The notes beneath the pieces are model-generated. The model saw nothing but the letters and a program-made list of their open reading frames with translations, ran no database searches and was not told where the DNA came from. A DNA stretch of 64,000 nucleotides. Origin: Alcaligenaceae bacterium (GTDB lineage: Bacteria; Pseudomonadota; Gammaproteobacteria; Burkholderiales; Burkholderiaceae_B). The number at the start of each line of letters is the position of its first letter. The stretch's first letter is position 1. The stretch lies in assembly GCA_013416405.1 (NCBI GenBank), contig JACCET010000003.1, positions 62,001-126,000 of the forward strand, written 5' to 3'. A program made the translations under genes and the position numbers. Shown here in pieces: positions 16,882-25,480 of the stretch.

Positions 16882-19104
16882 TTACTTCTTGGTTGGGGGC
16901 CTACGGCTGGCGCGTTTGGCCAAGATCAGTAACAGTAGAAAGGCTAGCAGAGCCAGGCTCACTATCGGCACACCCCATGAAACATAACGCCGCCATTCGA
17001 AGAAGGCACTTTCCCCTGCACCAGGGGGATAGCTTGCGTCGGGATTGGTGCTATCCAGCCAGGCAACAGGTCCCTGCGGACCGATGATGGCTATATTGCC
17101 GCGGTTCAATATGAATGGCTGGATTGTTCCAGATTGCTCCTCATCCAGCGCATACCACAACAAGCCGTCCTGTCCGCCCGCCTTGCTCACTTGTACAGTG
17201 CTCAGATTCTTCACTCCTGCAATATCTAGCCATGTTGCATCCCGGCCATCCACCCGTAAGTGCCCCTGTTCCGCTACTTGAACTATGGACGGGGCGCCGT
17301 TGACTGCAACTTCCATTGCAAGGAATGGCCTGGCAGGTGTGGCTATTTCATTATCATTGATGAGCAGTAGCTGCGTGCCAGTAACTGATAGGCCGCTGGC
17401 TACTGCGATGCTGATGATCCGCTGCAGATTGCGACTAGCATTTTCGAGATAGTGGGCAGGCACGATTAGCTGAGGGTTGCCCGCCATCAGGGGCAGCAGC
17501 CCTATGAAGGTCCCGTCGGGCTGGGCGTTGCCTGCCTTGATATAGCTGGAAGGCAACACATTGACGGGAAAACCCTGTGGTATTTCATTGCAGTCAACCG
17601 ATACCGGCTGTCGCTGAAACATCACACGCAGGGTATTGTTAACTCCCAGAACATAACCGGGTACACGCGCAGTGATCCGTTCCGGGCGACCGACGGCTTC
17701 TAGTTGCTTGGCGGCTAGCAGAATACCGTTCCAGAATACCGAAGCCACAGGGCGTGTGGTGGAAGCTCCAGGAGCAGCAGCGACATCAACCACGAACTCA
17801 TCCGGCACGCCTCCATCAGCCGAAAGAGCACTTAAGGGAATACTTACAGTCCAGTCGCCACGGGCTACTACGTCAAAGCTACTTGCAGTACCGCCCAAAC
17901 TGGTTGGACGCACTACCTGCTTGGCACCCAAACTGGGCCGAACAGCAGTATGTGCCGTTACTTGACGCGAGATCAGGATACGATGCCAGGCCTCGCCAAA
18001 AACGCCAGCAGCGGAGTTTCCGCCATCCGACGCGACAATAATCGATAGTTGCTTACCTAATGTTGCCAGGCGGATCTGCTTGGATCCCATCGGTGTCGAC
18101 GCAAAGGATACTCTGTCTTCACGCCACTCTTTGAAAGCCTGCAGCGCAGCAGGATCAACACTAAATTGCGTTTGCAGAGCGTCCAGTGATTCGTTTAGCT
18201 TAGCCAAGAATACCGCGTCCGCCACCACCACATCTCCACTGATGGCGGATGCTCCTACCATCAGTAAGGCAGCAATTTCTGCCATGTCCTTTATTTTGTG
18301 CTTGGCGCTTCGACCTAACGCTGCAAAAGCAGGCGTGCGAGACAAACCCTCCGGTATCACAATCTCGCGGGTATCGATTTCGTCGCCTATGGCGGGAAAT
18401 TCCCTGATCATTACGCGCTTTCCACTACGCTCCAAGGCCACGCCAAGGCGCCAGACGCTATCAAACGTCTGCGTATCGAGCTTACTTCCAGCGACTAACA
18501 ATACTGGCGTTGAAGGCAGAGCGCTCCATGCGTCGTCCAGAGTGGAAATCTCCCGTGTATCATAGCTATACACTAGGCGGCTCTCTGGGGAAATCATCAA
18601 TGCATTCCCCGTAGCCGGGTCTTTTTCACAAATCCGTAGCCCTGCGGCAGATTGCCAGTTCACCCCAAACCGGACAAAACCATCGGTACGTGCCTGAACA
18701 CCTACATCTAAGATGTTACTCAAGCGCCCTTCACCACTAGTAATCCGATTGGTTACTTGCGGTTTGCCATCCACGGACAAAACCATGCTTGTCCAGCCAT
18801 CCTCGCCTTTCAGGTAAGTCGCGTCAAAATGGATCGTAGCATCTGCCAACTTGGTACCTTTGGGTACCGGCAGGTAAAATTCTTGTTGCGCATTCTCACC
18901 GCTCAGAACTACAGGCTCTTTGAACCCTAGCTCCGATAATGCAACGCTGCGATTCACCGAGACATCCGTACGAAGTTGTAGAAGAGCGTCACTGACCGGA
19001 CTGGCAATGCCCACCATAGGTGCAATAAGGTAGATAGTTAACCCAAAACACAAACTGCGTACGCTTAATTTGCAGTTAGGAAAAAATCTCACAATGGCTC
19101 TCAA
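16882..19104 (-). CDS. BcsB-like periplasmic polysaccharide synthase subunit
   Basis: The 740-residue product has an N-terminal signal or anchor (about 15-35), a long beta-rich periplasmic part and one C-terminal membrane helix (about 708-730) followed by a basic tail (KRASRRPPTKK). The repeat of carbohydrate-binding-like and flavodoxin-like segments, for example the LRTDVSVNRSVALSELG opening and FYLPVP, matches BcsB, the cellulose synthase partner (about 780 residues). BcsB guides the emerging glycan through the periplasm and stabilises the synthase. No BcsA with a PilZ domain is present; the only synthase is the NfrB-like protein 19 bases downstream. I therefore infer that it pairs with NfrB. 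Confidence 0.82.
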   Translation of the reverse strand: MRAIVRFFPNCKLSVRSLCFGLTIYLIAPMVGIASPVSDALLQLRTDVSVNRSVALSELGFKEPVVLSGENAQQEFYLPVPKGTKLADATIHFDATYLKGEDGWTSMVLSVDGKPQVTNRITSGEGRLSNILDVGVQARTDGFVRFGVNWQSAAGLRICEKDPATGNALMISPESRLVYSYDTREISTLDDAWSALPSTPVLLVAGSKLDTQTFDSVWRLGVALERSGKRVMIREFPAIGDEIDTREIVIPEGLSRTPAFAALGRSAKHKIKDMAEIAALLMVGASAISGDVVVADAVFLAKLNESLDALQTQFSVDPAALQAFKEWREDRVSFASTPMGSKQIRLATLGKQLSIIVASDGGNSAAGVFGEAWHRILISRQVTAHTAVRPSLGAKQVVRPTSLGGTASSFDVVARGDWTVSIPLSALSADGGVPDEFVVDVAAAPGASTTRPVASVFWNGILLAAKQLEAVGRPERITARVPGYVLGVNNTLRVMFQRQPVSVDCNEIPQGFPVNVLPSSYIKAGNAQPDGTFIGLLPLMAGNPQLIVPAHYLENASRNLQRIISIAVASGLSVTGTQLLLINDNEIATPARPFLAMEVAVNGAPSIVQVAEQGHLRVDGRDATWLDIAGVKNLSTVQVSKAGGQDGLLWYALDEEQSGTIQPFILNRGNIAIIGPQGPVAWLDSTNPDASYPPGAGESAFFEWRRYVSWGVPIVSLALLAFLLLLILAKRASRRPPTKK

Positions 19105-19150
19105 AAAGATAGTCGGATAATGGGGAATGCAAAAACGGCACTAAATAGCG

Positions 19151-20305
19151 TCAATTCCCACCGGAATTAAATTCTGTGACGGCACGCCCGCTAAGAGCGG
19201 CGACAATACGTTCGCTGGCTCTTGCATCTCCGTAGGGATTTATGCTGCGACAGAACGCCTCGTAGTCCTGTGTGCCGTCAAGCAAGCCTGATACTGTTCG
19301 AATGATCTGTTCCGGATCCGTCCCCACCAACATGGCCGTACCCGAGGCCACCGCTTCCGGCCGCTCGGTTACATCGCGCATCACCAATACAGGCTTACCC
19401 AAATATGGTGCCTCTTCCTGGACCCCGCCCGAATCAGTCAGGATAAGATAGGCTTGCTGCATAAACCAAACAAAATCCAGATAGTCCAGCGGTGCAATCA
19501 GATGCACATTTGGCACATTGGATAACTGCTCGGTAATGACATCTTTTACGTGTGGATTCAAATGGACGGGGTAGACTATTTGTAAGTCACTGCGCTTGGC
19601 CAACTGCGCCAGCGCCAGACAAATGTTCTTGAAGCCAGCGCCAAAGCTTTCGCGGCGATGCCCTGTTACCAGCAAAAGGCGGCGTCCCGAATCCACCCAG
19701 TCATAGCGTTTTTGCAACTGCAGCGCCAATTCCTGATTGTTACGCAGCTTCTCGCACGTCATGGCCAACGCATCGATCACCGTGTTACCCGTCACAATGA
19801 TTTGTCCAGATAGATTTTCCTGCAACAGATTCGCCCGGGCACAGGGCGTAGGGGCAAAAAGCCAGTCTGCCAATGCATCGACGACTCGGCGGTTCATTTC
19901 TTCAGGAAACGGCTGCGACAAATTTCCTGTACGCAAACCTGCCTCGACATGCCCTACTTTGATCTTGCGGTGAAAGGCGGCAAGTGCGCAGGCCGAAGCA
20001 GTACTTGTGTCTCCATGCACCAGCACGCAATCGGGCTGTACAAAGTCAAGGACATTATCAAACGCGCCGATCAGCCGGGCATATAAACCATTCAGTGTCT
20101 GGTTCGGACGCATTACGCTCATGTCGTAGTCCGCCTTCAGTTCGAATAGTTCCATTACTTGGTCCAACATCTCGCGATGCTGCCCGGTAATGCATATGAT
20201 GCTTTGAAGTGACGGCTCTGCTTTGAGCGCGTGCACAAGGGGTGCCATCTTGATAGCTTCGGGACGTGTCCCGAAAACTGATAGCACTCTATAAACGGGG
20301 ATCAT
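19151..20305 (-). CDS. wecB: UDP-N-acetylglucosamine 2-epimerase (non-hydrolysing)
   Basis: WecB reversibly converts UDP-GlcNAc to UDP-ManNAc in the cytoplasm. The 384-residue protein begins with VFGTRPEAIKMAP and contains HGDTSTA (D99), VGHVEAGLRTG (E121), FPEEMNRR (E135/E136), GHRRESFG (H216) and a C-terminal DSGGVQEEAP nucleotide-binding motif, so all known catalytic positions are retained. It is the first gene of the polysaccharide operon behind a promoter at 20513-20542, with a weak ribosome binding site. E. coli phage N4 sensitivity needs wecB as well as nfrA and nfrB, which matches its presence here. Confidence 0.95.
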   Translation of the reverse strand: MIPVYRVLSVFGTRPEAIKMAPLVHALKAEPSLQSIICITGQHREMLDQVMELFELKADYDMSVMRPNQTLNGLYARLIGAFDNVLDFVQPDCVLVHGDTSTASACALAAFHRKIKVGHVEAGLRTGNLSQPFPEEMNRRVVDALADWLFAPTPCARANLLQENLSGQIIVTGNTVIDALAMTCEKLRNNQELALQLQKRYDWVDSGRRLLLVTGHRRESFGAGFKNICLALAQLAKRSDLQIVYPVHLNPHVKDVITEQLSNVPNVHLIAPLDYLDFVWFMQQAYLILTDSGGVQEEAPYLGKPVLVMRDVTERPEAVASGTAMLVGTDPEQIIRTVSGLLDGTQDYEAFCRSINPYGDARASERIVAALSGRAVTEFNSGGN

Positions 20306-20512
20306 GATAATGTCACAACATTTGGCAAGGCGGAGCTATGGGCTTCTGGCCCATATTCTTGAGGCATAACCTTGCATCCTGGAGTGCACGGGCCAGCGCT
20401 TAATGCGCCGTACCGATACTTACCTATGAGCGCGAATCCGAAAATCACACGCCTGGAAGTTGTTAGAATTGTATCGATAAATTGCAGTCAAAGCTATGAA
20501 TAGCCGCACTAT

Positions 20513-20542
20513 TACATAATAATTCCAAATATAAGATGTCAA
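20513..20542 (-). promoter_or_regulatory. sigma70-type promoter for the polysaccharide operon
   Basis: On the minus strand a perfect -35 box TTGACA (20537-20542) is followed after 17 bases by TTATGT, or after 18 by TATGTA (20513-20518). It faces wecB and lies about 210 bases upstream of its start. The leader is long and could hold further control. The sequence alone does not show which regulator acts. Confidence 0.55.
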
Positions 20543-20709
20543 GAAATGACAATTTTTTCTATAGAATTTGCCAAATAGCCTGTATTGACGAGCTTTGCGC
20601 CACGAAATAGCTGTAAAAATTCATATTTCATAACTGCACAAAATGTTGCCGTCAAACAACTCTATATTGTTACGAAAGAGCGTGCTATAACGGATCGAGT
20701 ACTGGCACT

Positions 20710-20730
20710 CAAATGACAGACCGTCATTTG
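20710..20730. promoter_or_regulatory. perfect inverted repeat, candidate TetR-type operator
   Basis: The arms CAAATGAC and GTCATTTG (8 bases each, no mismatch) are separated by 5 bases (AGACC). The site ends 35 bases upstream of the aldehyde dehydrogenase start. Symmetry and size fit a TetR- or similar dimeric repressor operator, as found on many fatty acid degradation operons. No regulator gene lies next to it in this window. Confidence 0.5.
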
Positions 20731-20765
20731 CCTTACATTTCCCGGCCCCTAACGAGACTCTCCCT

Positions 20766-22193
20766 ATGTACGAAACACTGGCACTTTATATTGACGGCGA
20801 ATTTATAGATGGCGGCGGACGCAAAACCGACCAGGTCACCAACCCCGCCACGCTGGAAGTGCTGGGCCAGCTACCCCATGCCACTACGGCCGACCTGGAT
20901 CGCGCTCTGGCCGCTGCCGCCCGTGCCTTTGAGTCGTGGCGGCACAGTTCACCGATGCAGCGTTCGGAAATCCTGCGCAAAGTGGGGCAGCTCTCGCGCG
21001 AACGCGCGCAAGAGATCGGCCACAACATGACGCTGGATCAAGGCAAGCCCCTGGCCGAGTCCGTGGGGGAAATTATGTCGTGCGCAGATCACGCCGATTG
21101 GCATGCCGAAGAATGCCGGCGCATCTATGGGCGTGTCATTTTGCCCAGGTCTCCCGAAGTCCGACAAATGGTGCTGCGCGAGCCTATAGGCGTTTGCGCC
21201 GCTTTCACGCCCTGGAACTTTCCTTATAACCAGGCCATCCGCAAAGTATGCGCTGCCATTGGCGCCGGATGCACCATCATTTTGAAAGGGCCTGAAGACT
21301 CGCCCAGCGCCGTCATGGCGATTGCCCGCATGTTTCATGATGCAGGCCTGCCTCCCGGAGTACTGAATATAGTCTGGGGTGTTCCTGGCGAAGTGTCCGA
21401 CTATCTCATCCGCTCACCCATCGTGCGCAAGGTATCGTTCACCGGCTCGGTGCCTGTCGGCAAGCACCTGGCCTCACTGGCGGGCGCACACATGAAGCGT
21501 GTCACCATGGAATTGGGCGGCCATTCACCCGTGCTGGTTTTCGACGATGCAGACGTTGATCGCGCAGCCAAGCAGTTGGCCCGCTTCAAGGTACGTAACG
21601 CCGGCCAGGTTTGCGTATCGCCTACCCGTTTCTATATTCACGAAAAAATATACGATCAGTTCCTTGAAGGCTTTATCAACACCCTGAAAACCGTCAAAGT
21701 CGGTGACGGCCTCGATCCCGATACGCAGATGGGCCCTTTGGCCCACGCACGCCGAATTCCCACCATGCAGAAGTTTGTTGAGAACGCATTGCAGTTGGGC
21801 GGAAAGGTGGTGCTGGGCGGTGAAACCCTGGATCGCAAGGGCCATTTCTTCTCGCCAACGGTGGTGACCGACTTGCCCGAGGACGCCATGTTGATGACCG
21901 AAGAACCATTCGGCCCTATCGCTCCTCTTACCCGATTCTCCGACACAGACGACGTCATCAAACGGGCCAATTCCCTGCCCTTCGGCTTGTCGTCCTATGT
22001 TTTTACCAACTCTCTGCAAACGGCTACCAAAGCATCCAACGGCCTCGAGGCGGGCATGGTCAATATCAACCATTTCGGCAGCGCCCTGCCCGAAACGCCG
22101 TTTGGCGGGGTGAAAGACAGCGGTATCGGCAGCGAAGGCGGCTCTGAAACCTTCGACGGTTATTTGGTAACCAAGTTTGTCACCCACATATAA
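20766..22193 (+). CDS. NAD(P)-dependent aldehyde dehydrogenase, succinate-semialdehyde dehydrogenase-like
   Basis: The 475-residue protein has the complete aldehyde dehydrogenase set: the PWNFP cofactor segment, FTGSVPVG, general base E249 in MELGGHSP and nucleophile C283 in GQVCVSP, then EEPFGP and the C-terminal PFGGVKDSGIGSEGG. The overall pattern is closest to GabD-like and aliphatic aldehyde dehydrogenases. It heads a plus-strand operon with a FadL-like porin and an acyl-CoA ligase. An uptake and oxidation route for hydrophobic aldehydes, alcohols or fatty acids is therefore plausible, but the real substrate is open. Confidence 0.92.
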   Translation: MYETLALYIDGEFIDGGGRKTDQVTNPATLEVLGQLPHATTADLDRALAAAARAFESWRHSSPMQRSEILRKVGQLSRERAQEIGHNMTLDQGKPLAESVGEIMSCADHADWHAEECRRIYGRVILPRSPEVRQMVLREPIGVCAAFTPWNFPYNQAIRKVCAAIGAGCTIILKGPEDSPSAVMAIARMFHDAGLPPGVLNIVWGVPGEVSDYLIRSPIVRKVSFTGSVPVGKHLASLAGAHMKRVTMELGGHSPVLVFDDADVDRAAKQLARFKVRNAGQVCVSPTRFYIHEKIYDQFLEGFINTLKTVKVGDGLDPDTQMGPLAHARRIPTMQKFVENALQLGGKVVLGGETLDRKGHFFSPTVVTDLPEDAMLMTEEPFGPIAPLTRFSDTDDVIKRANSLPFGLSSYVFTNSLQTATKASNGLEAGMVNINHFGSALPETPFGGVKDSGIGSEGGSETFDGYLVTKFVTHI

Positions 22194-22233
22194 AGGGCTT
22201 GTATAAAACCTGGCCAGGCACAAGACTTGCTGT

Positions 22234-22250
22234 CACCTCCTGCGGAGGTG
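22234..22250 (+). promoter_or_regulatory. hairpin that contains the ribosome binding site of the FadL-like gene
   Basis: CACCTCC (22234-22240) and GGAGGTG (22244-22250) form a perfect 7-pair stem with a 3-base loop. The strong Shine-Dalgarno sequence GGAGG (22244-22248), 6 bases before the ATG at 22255, lies inside the 3' arm. If it forms in the message, the stem would limit initiation, which suggests translational control or a simple thermosensor-like element. No experimental support is available. Confidence 0.5.
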
Positions 22251-22254
22251 GTCT

Positions 22255-23574
22255 ATGAAAACAGTATGGTCTTTGCGTCTGGTTCCAGTCATGGCTCTGG
22301 GCCTGGGTGTGGGTGGTGCTCAGGCAGCGGGCTTTCAACTGCTTGAACAAAATGCAAGCGGTATCGGTAATTCCTACGCGGGCTCTGCCGCCATCGCCGA
22401 AAATGCCAGTACCATTTACTACAACCCCGCAGGCATGACTCGGCTGCCTGGCCTTAATGTATCGGGCGGCCTGGTGGGTATCCGGCCCTCATTCAAATTC
22501 GACGACAACGGCAGCACAGGGCCCGGCGGTCTTCCGCTGGGAACCAACAATGGCGGCGATGCCGGCTCGCTGGGCCTGGTACCCAACGCCTATATGTCGT
22601 GGGAGGTGAATCCAAGTTGGTTCGTGGGCCTGGGCATAGGCGCCCCATTCGGGCTGATGACCGAATACGACGAGGGCTGGATCGGACGCTACCATTCCAA
22701 GAAATTCAAGATCAAAAGCATCAACATCAATCCGTCAGTGGCCTACAAAGTGAATGAGCAGCTGTCCGTAGGCGCCGGGATCAACTGGATGCGACTCGAT
22801 GCCAACTACCGACGCAATAGTCCGGCGGCGGGCCTGATCAGTCAGTTGCCTGGTGGCATGGCCAACCCACTGGCACCCACACTGTTGGGCTCGCCCGACA
22901 TGGAGGCGCAAGTCAAGATGAAAGGCGATGCCTGGGGCTGGAACCTGGGCTTGATCTACCAGGTCACGCCCGCCACACGCATAGGCCTGTCCTATCGCTC
23001 TAAGGTCAAAATCAATGCCAGCGGTGACACAAACATTGACAACACGACCCCCGTCCCCATTCCCGTCCATTTCGATGCCAACGCCACCGTTGAGCTGCCC
23101 GACACCGCAATTTTCAGCGTGGTTCACGACCTGAACAGCAAATGGCAATTACTGGCCGATATTTCATGGACGGGTTGGAGCAGCATCCAGTCGTTGGAAA
23201 TAGACAACGGCAATCCTGCGTTCAACGACAAATTGGATCTGCGTTTTCGCGATACCTGGCGCGTTGCCCTGGGTGCAAACTACAGGCTGAATCACCAATG
23301 GACGTTGAAAGGCGGGGTGGCCTGGGATCAGTCGCCAGTGGACAGCAGCAAATATCGCCCTACCTCTTTACCGGACAACGATCGCTATTGGGTATCGATA
23401 GGCGCGCAGTACAACTTCAATGACCGCACCACCATCGACATCGGCTATGCGCATCTGTTCCTGAGCAACACGTCAATAGACAACGATACCGATGCAGCCT
23501 CCAAAGGTACCGTGCGCGGCGACTACTCCTCTAATGCCAACATGGTTGGCTTACAGGTGTCCCACCGCTTCTAA
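22255..23574 (+). CDS. FadL/OmpP1/TodX-family outer-membrane transport protein
   Basis: The 439-residue protein has a signal peptide ending at AQA (about 25), followed directly by the family signature AGFQLLEQNASGIGNSYAGSA and STIYYNPAGMTRLPG. The rest is alternating beta-strand sequence, and the last residue is phenylalanine (VSHRF), as in outer-membrane barrels. The family moves long-chain fatty acids or hydrophobic aromatics through a lateral gate. Together with the downstream ligase it forms an uptake and activation pair. Its ribosome binding site lies in a hairpin at 22234-22250. Confidence 0.94.
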   Translation: MKTVWSLRLVPVMALGLGVGGAQAAGFQLLEQNASGIGNSYAGSAAIAENASTIYYNPAGMTRLPGLNVSGGLVGIRPSFKFDDNGSTGPGGLPLGTNNGGDAGSLGLVPNAYMSWEVNPSWFVGLGIGAPFGLMTEYDEGWIGRYHSKKFKIKSININPSVAYKVNEQLSVGAGINWMRLDANYRRNSPAAGLISQLPGGMANPLAPTLLGSPDMEAQVKMKGDAWGWNLGLIYQVTPATRIGLSYRSKVKINASGDTNIDNTTPVPIPVHFDANATVELPDTAIFSVVHDLNSKWQLLADISWTGWSSIQSLEIDNGNPAFNDKLDLRFRDTWRVALGANYRLNHQWTLKGGVAWDQSPVDSSKYRPTSLPDNDRYWVSIGAQYNFNDRTTIDIGYAHLFLSNTSIDNDTDAASKGTVRGDYSSNANMVGLQVSHRF

Positions 23575-23665
23575 TGCCTGTTGTACTGGTGGGCTATTCC
23601 GGGTGCTACCATAAGGCTGAACACCATCTCAGCTGGCGTAACAGTGTTATTGAAAGGCGCACATT

Positions 23666-25345
23666 ATGGAACCTATCTGGCTAGAACACTATCCACCCGG
23701 GATACCGGCCGACATTACCGACGAAGCGGCCAAGTACGACTCGCTGATGGCGATGTTCGAAGAAAGTTGCTTGCAGTACGCGCAGAACGTGGCCTACATC
23801 AGCATGGGCGTCAGGCTGACCTATGCCGAACTCGATGAGCGTTCCCGACACTTTGCCGCCTGGCTACAAAGCCAGGGCATAGGCAAAGGCGATAGGGTTG
23901 CACTGATGATGCCCAATCTGCTGCAATACCCTATATGCCTGTTCGGTGTGCTGCGCGCAGGGGCCGTTGTGGTCAATACCAATCCGCTCTATACCCCCAC
24001 CGAGCTCGAACACCAGTTGCAAGACTCCGGCGCCGAAACCATAATCATTGCCGAAAACTTTGCGCATACCTTGCAAAAGGCACTGGCGCACACGTCTATC
24101 AAGACCATCGTCACAACCTCGGTAGGCGATATGCTGGGCACAATGAAAGGGGCCATCACCAATCTGGTAGTGCGGCATGTCAAAAAGCTGATACCCGCTT
24201 ACTCGCTGCCTGCCACCCTAAGCCTGAAACAGGTGCTCGAAGCAGGCCAACGCGCAAAATATACACGCCCGGAACTATCACACAAGGATCTGGCCCTGCT
24301 GCAATACACCGGGGGCACCACGGGTGTAGCCAAAGGCGCCATGCTGACTCACGGGAATATGGTGTCTAACGTATGCCAAGCCGAAGCCTGGGTCAACGCT
24401 GCCCTGGATGGTCCGCGCGAACTCGTGGTCACCGCCCTACCGCTCTATCATATCTTTGCACTGACGGCCAATTGCCTGATCTTCATCAAGCTGGGCGCAA
24501 GCAATCTGCTGATCCTTAATCCACGCGATATGCCGGCCGTCATCAAAAGCCTGCGCAAGCACAAATTCACGGCCATTACCGGGGTCAACACTCTGTTCAA
24601 TGCCCTCCTGAACCATCCGGATTTTTCCAAGCTGGATTTCAAGTCATTGAACCTGGCCCTGGGGGGTGGCATGGCCGTACAGGAAGTTGTCGCCAAGCGA
24701 TGGCTGAAGGTCACGGGCATACCCATTGCACAAGCCTACGGGCTTACCGAAACCTCGCCTGCCGTTACCATTAATCCACTCGATAAAACCGAATTCACCG
24801 GATCTATAGGCTTGCCTATTCCCTCGACGGAAATTTCCATACGCAACGACGCCGGCCAGGATTTGCCTCAAGGCGAAAGTGGCGAAATCTCGGTACGAGG
24901 GCCCCAGGTTACCCCCGGCTATTGGAATCGCCCCGATGAAACCCGTAAAACATTTGACCCAGATGGCTTCCTGCGTACCGGCGACATCGGCTATGTCAAT
25001 GAAAAGGGCTATGTGTTCATTCAGGATCGTAAGAAAGACATGATCCTGGTATCGGGATTCAATGTGTATCCCAACGAGGTTGAAGCCGTTGCCATGGAAC
25101 ACCCTGATGTGCGCGAGGTGGCGGCCATCGGCGTGCCCGACGAGCACTCTGGCGAGGTCGTCAAGCTGTATGTCATCCGCAAGAACAACACGGTAACCGA
25201 AGAAGAACTGATCAAGTTCTGCCGCAGCAAACTGACGGGTTATAAAGCGCCTAAGTTCGTTGAGTTTCGCAAGGATTTACCGCGCAGCAATGTGGGCAAG
25301 ATACTACGGCGGGAACTGAAAGGAGACGCCGGGGGCAAGGCGTGA
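23666..25345 (+). CDS. fadD: Long-chain-fatty-acid--CoA ligase
   Basis: The 559-residue protein is a complete ANL-superfamily enzyme. It has the AMP-binding loop YTGGTTGVAKGAML (about 213-226), the YGLTETSP motif, the GWLRTGD-equivalent GFLRTGDIGY, the hinge DRKKDMILVSGFNVYP and the C-terminal lysine in NVGKILRRELK. It activates fatty acids to acyl-CoA with ATP at the inner membrane face. The sequence resembles FadD1-type ligases of Proteobacteria. It is the last gene of the operon, followed by a bidirectional terminator. Confidence 0.94.
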   Translation: MEPIWLEHYPPGIPADITDEAAKYDSLMAMFEESCLQYAQNVAYISMGVRLTYAELDERSRHFAAWLQSQGIGKGDRVALMMPNLLQYPICLFGVLRAGAVVVNTNPLYTPTELEHQLQDSGAETIIIAENFAHTLQKALAHTSIKTIVTTSVGDMLGTMKGAITNLVVRHVKKLIPAYSLPATLSLKQVLEAGQRAKYTRPELSHKDLALLQYTGGTTGVAKGAMLTHGNMVSNVCQAEAWVNAALDGPRELVVTALPLYHIFALTANCLIFIKLGASNLLILNPRDMPAVIKSLRKHKFTAITGVNTLFNALLNHPDFSKLDFKSLNLALGGGMAVQEVVAKRWLKVTGIPIAQAYGLTETSPAVTINPLDKTEFTGSIGLPIPSTEISIRNDAGQDLPQGESGEISVRGPQVTPGYWNRPDETRKTFDPDGFLRTGDIGYVNEKGYVFIQDRKKDMILVSGFNVYPNEVEAVAMEHPDVREVAAIGVPDEHSGEVVKLYVIRKNNTVTEEELIKFCRSKLTGYKAPKFVEFRKDLPRSNVGKILRRELKGDAGGKA

Positions 25346-25393
25346 TTGGGCAGATCGGGAAAATTTCCGGCAACTAACCGCATGTCACACGGC

Positions 25394-25434
25394 AATAAAA
25401 AAAGCTCTGAATTTTTCATTCAGAGCTTTTTTAT
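25394..25434. terminator. bidirectional intrinsic terminator between fadD and rpsQ
   Basis: A perfect stem built on AAGCTCTGAAT and ATTCAGAGCTT is flanked by runs of A on the left and T on the right, so it can work on both strands. It ends the fadD operon on the plus strand and the S10 block (after rpsQ) on the minus strand. It confirms that transcription from rpsQ does not continue to rplN. Confidence 0.88.
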
Positions 25435-25480
25435 TGCGCGGTAAAGCAAACCTGGCAGTATTTACCGCCAGGCTAAATGC

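Larger units (their letters stand above)
20306..20765. other. A/T-rich divergent intergenic region between wecB and the aldehyde dehydrogenase operon
   Basis: The 460-base gap carries the control signals of two divergent operons. I see a minus-strand promoter (20513-20542), a perfect inverted repeat near the plus-strand operon (20710-20730) and no coding frame with family resemblance. It is one of the most A/T-rich stretches in the window (about 20460-20660). No tRNA, insertion sequence end or attachment site was recognised. Confidence 0.6.

Noticed and set aside
5831-19104. Reading the cluster as an alginate or cellulose operon
   Set aside because: There is no Alg8/Alg44, AlgE, lyase, BcsA or BcsZ. 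The only synthase is NfrB-like and the sugar nucleotide gene is wecB; only the acylation parts and the BcsB-like subunit are shared.
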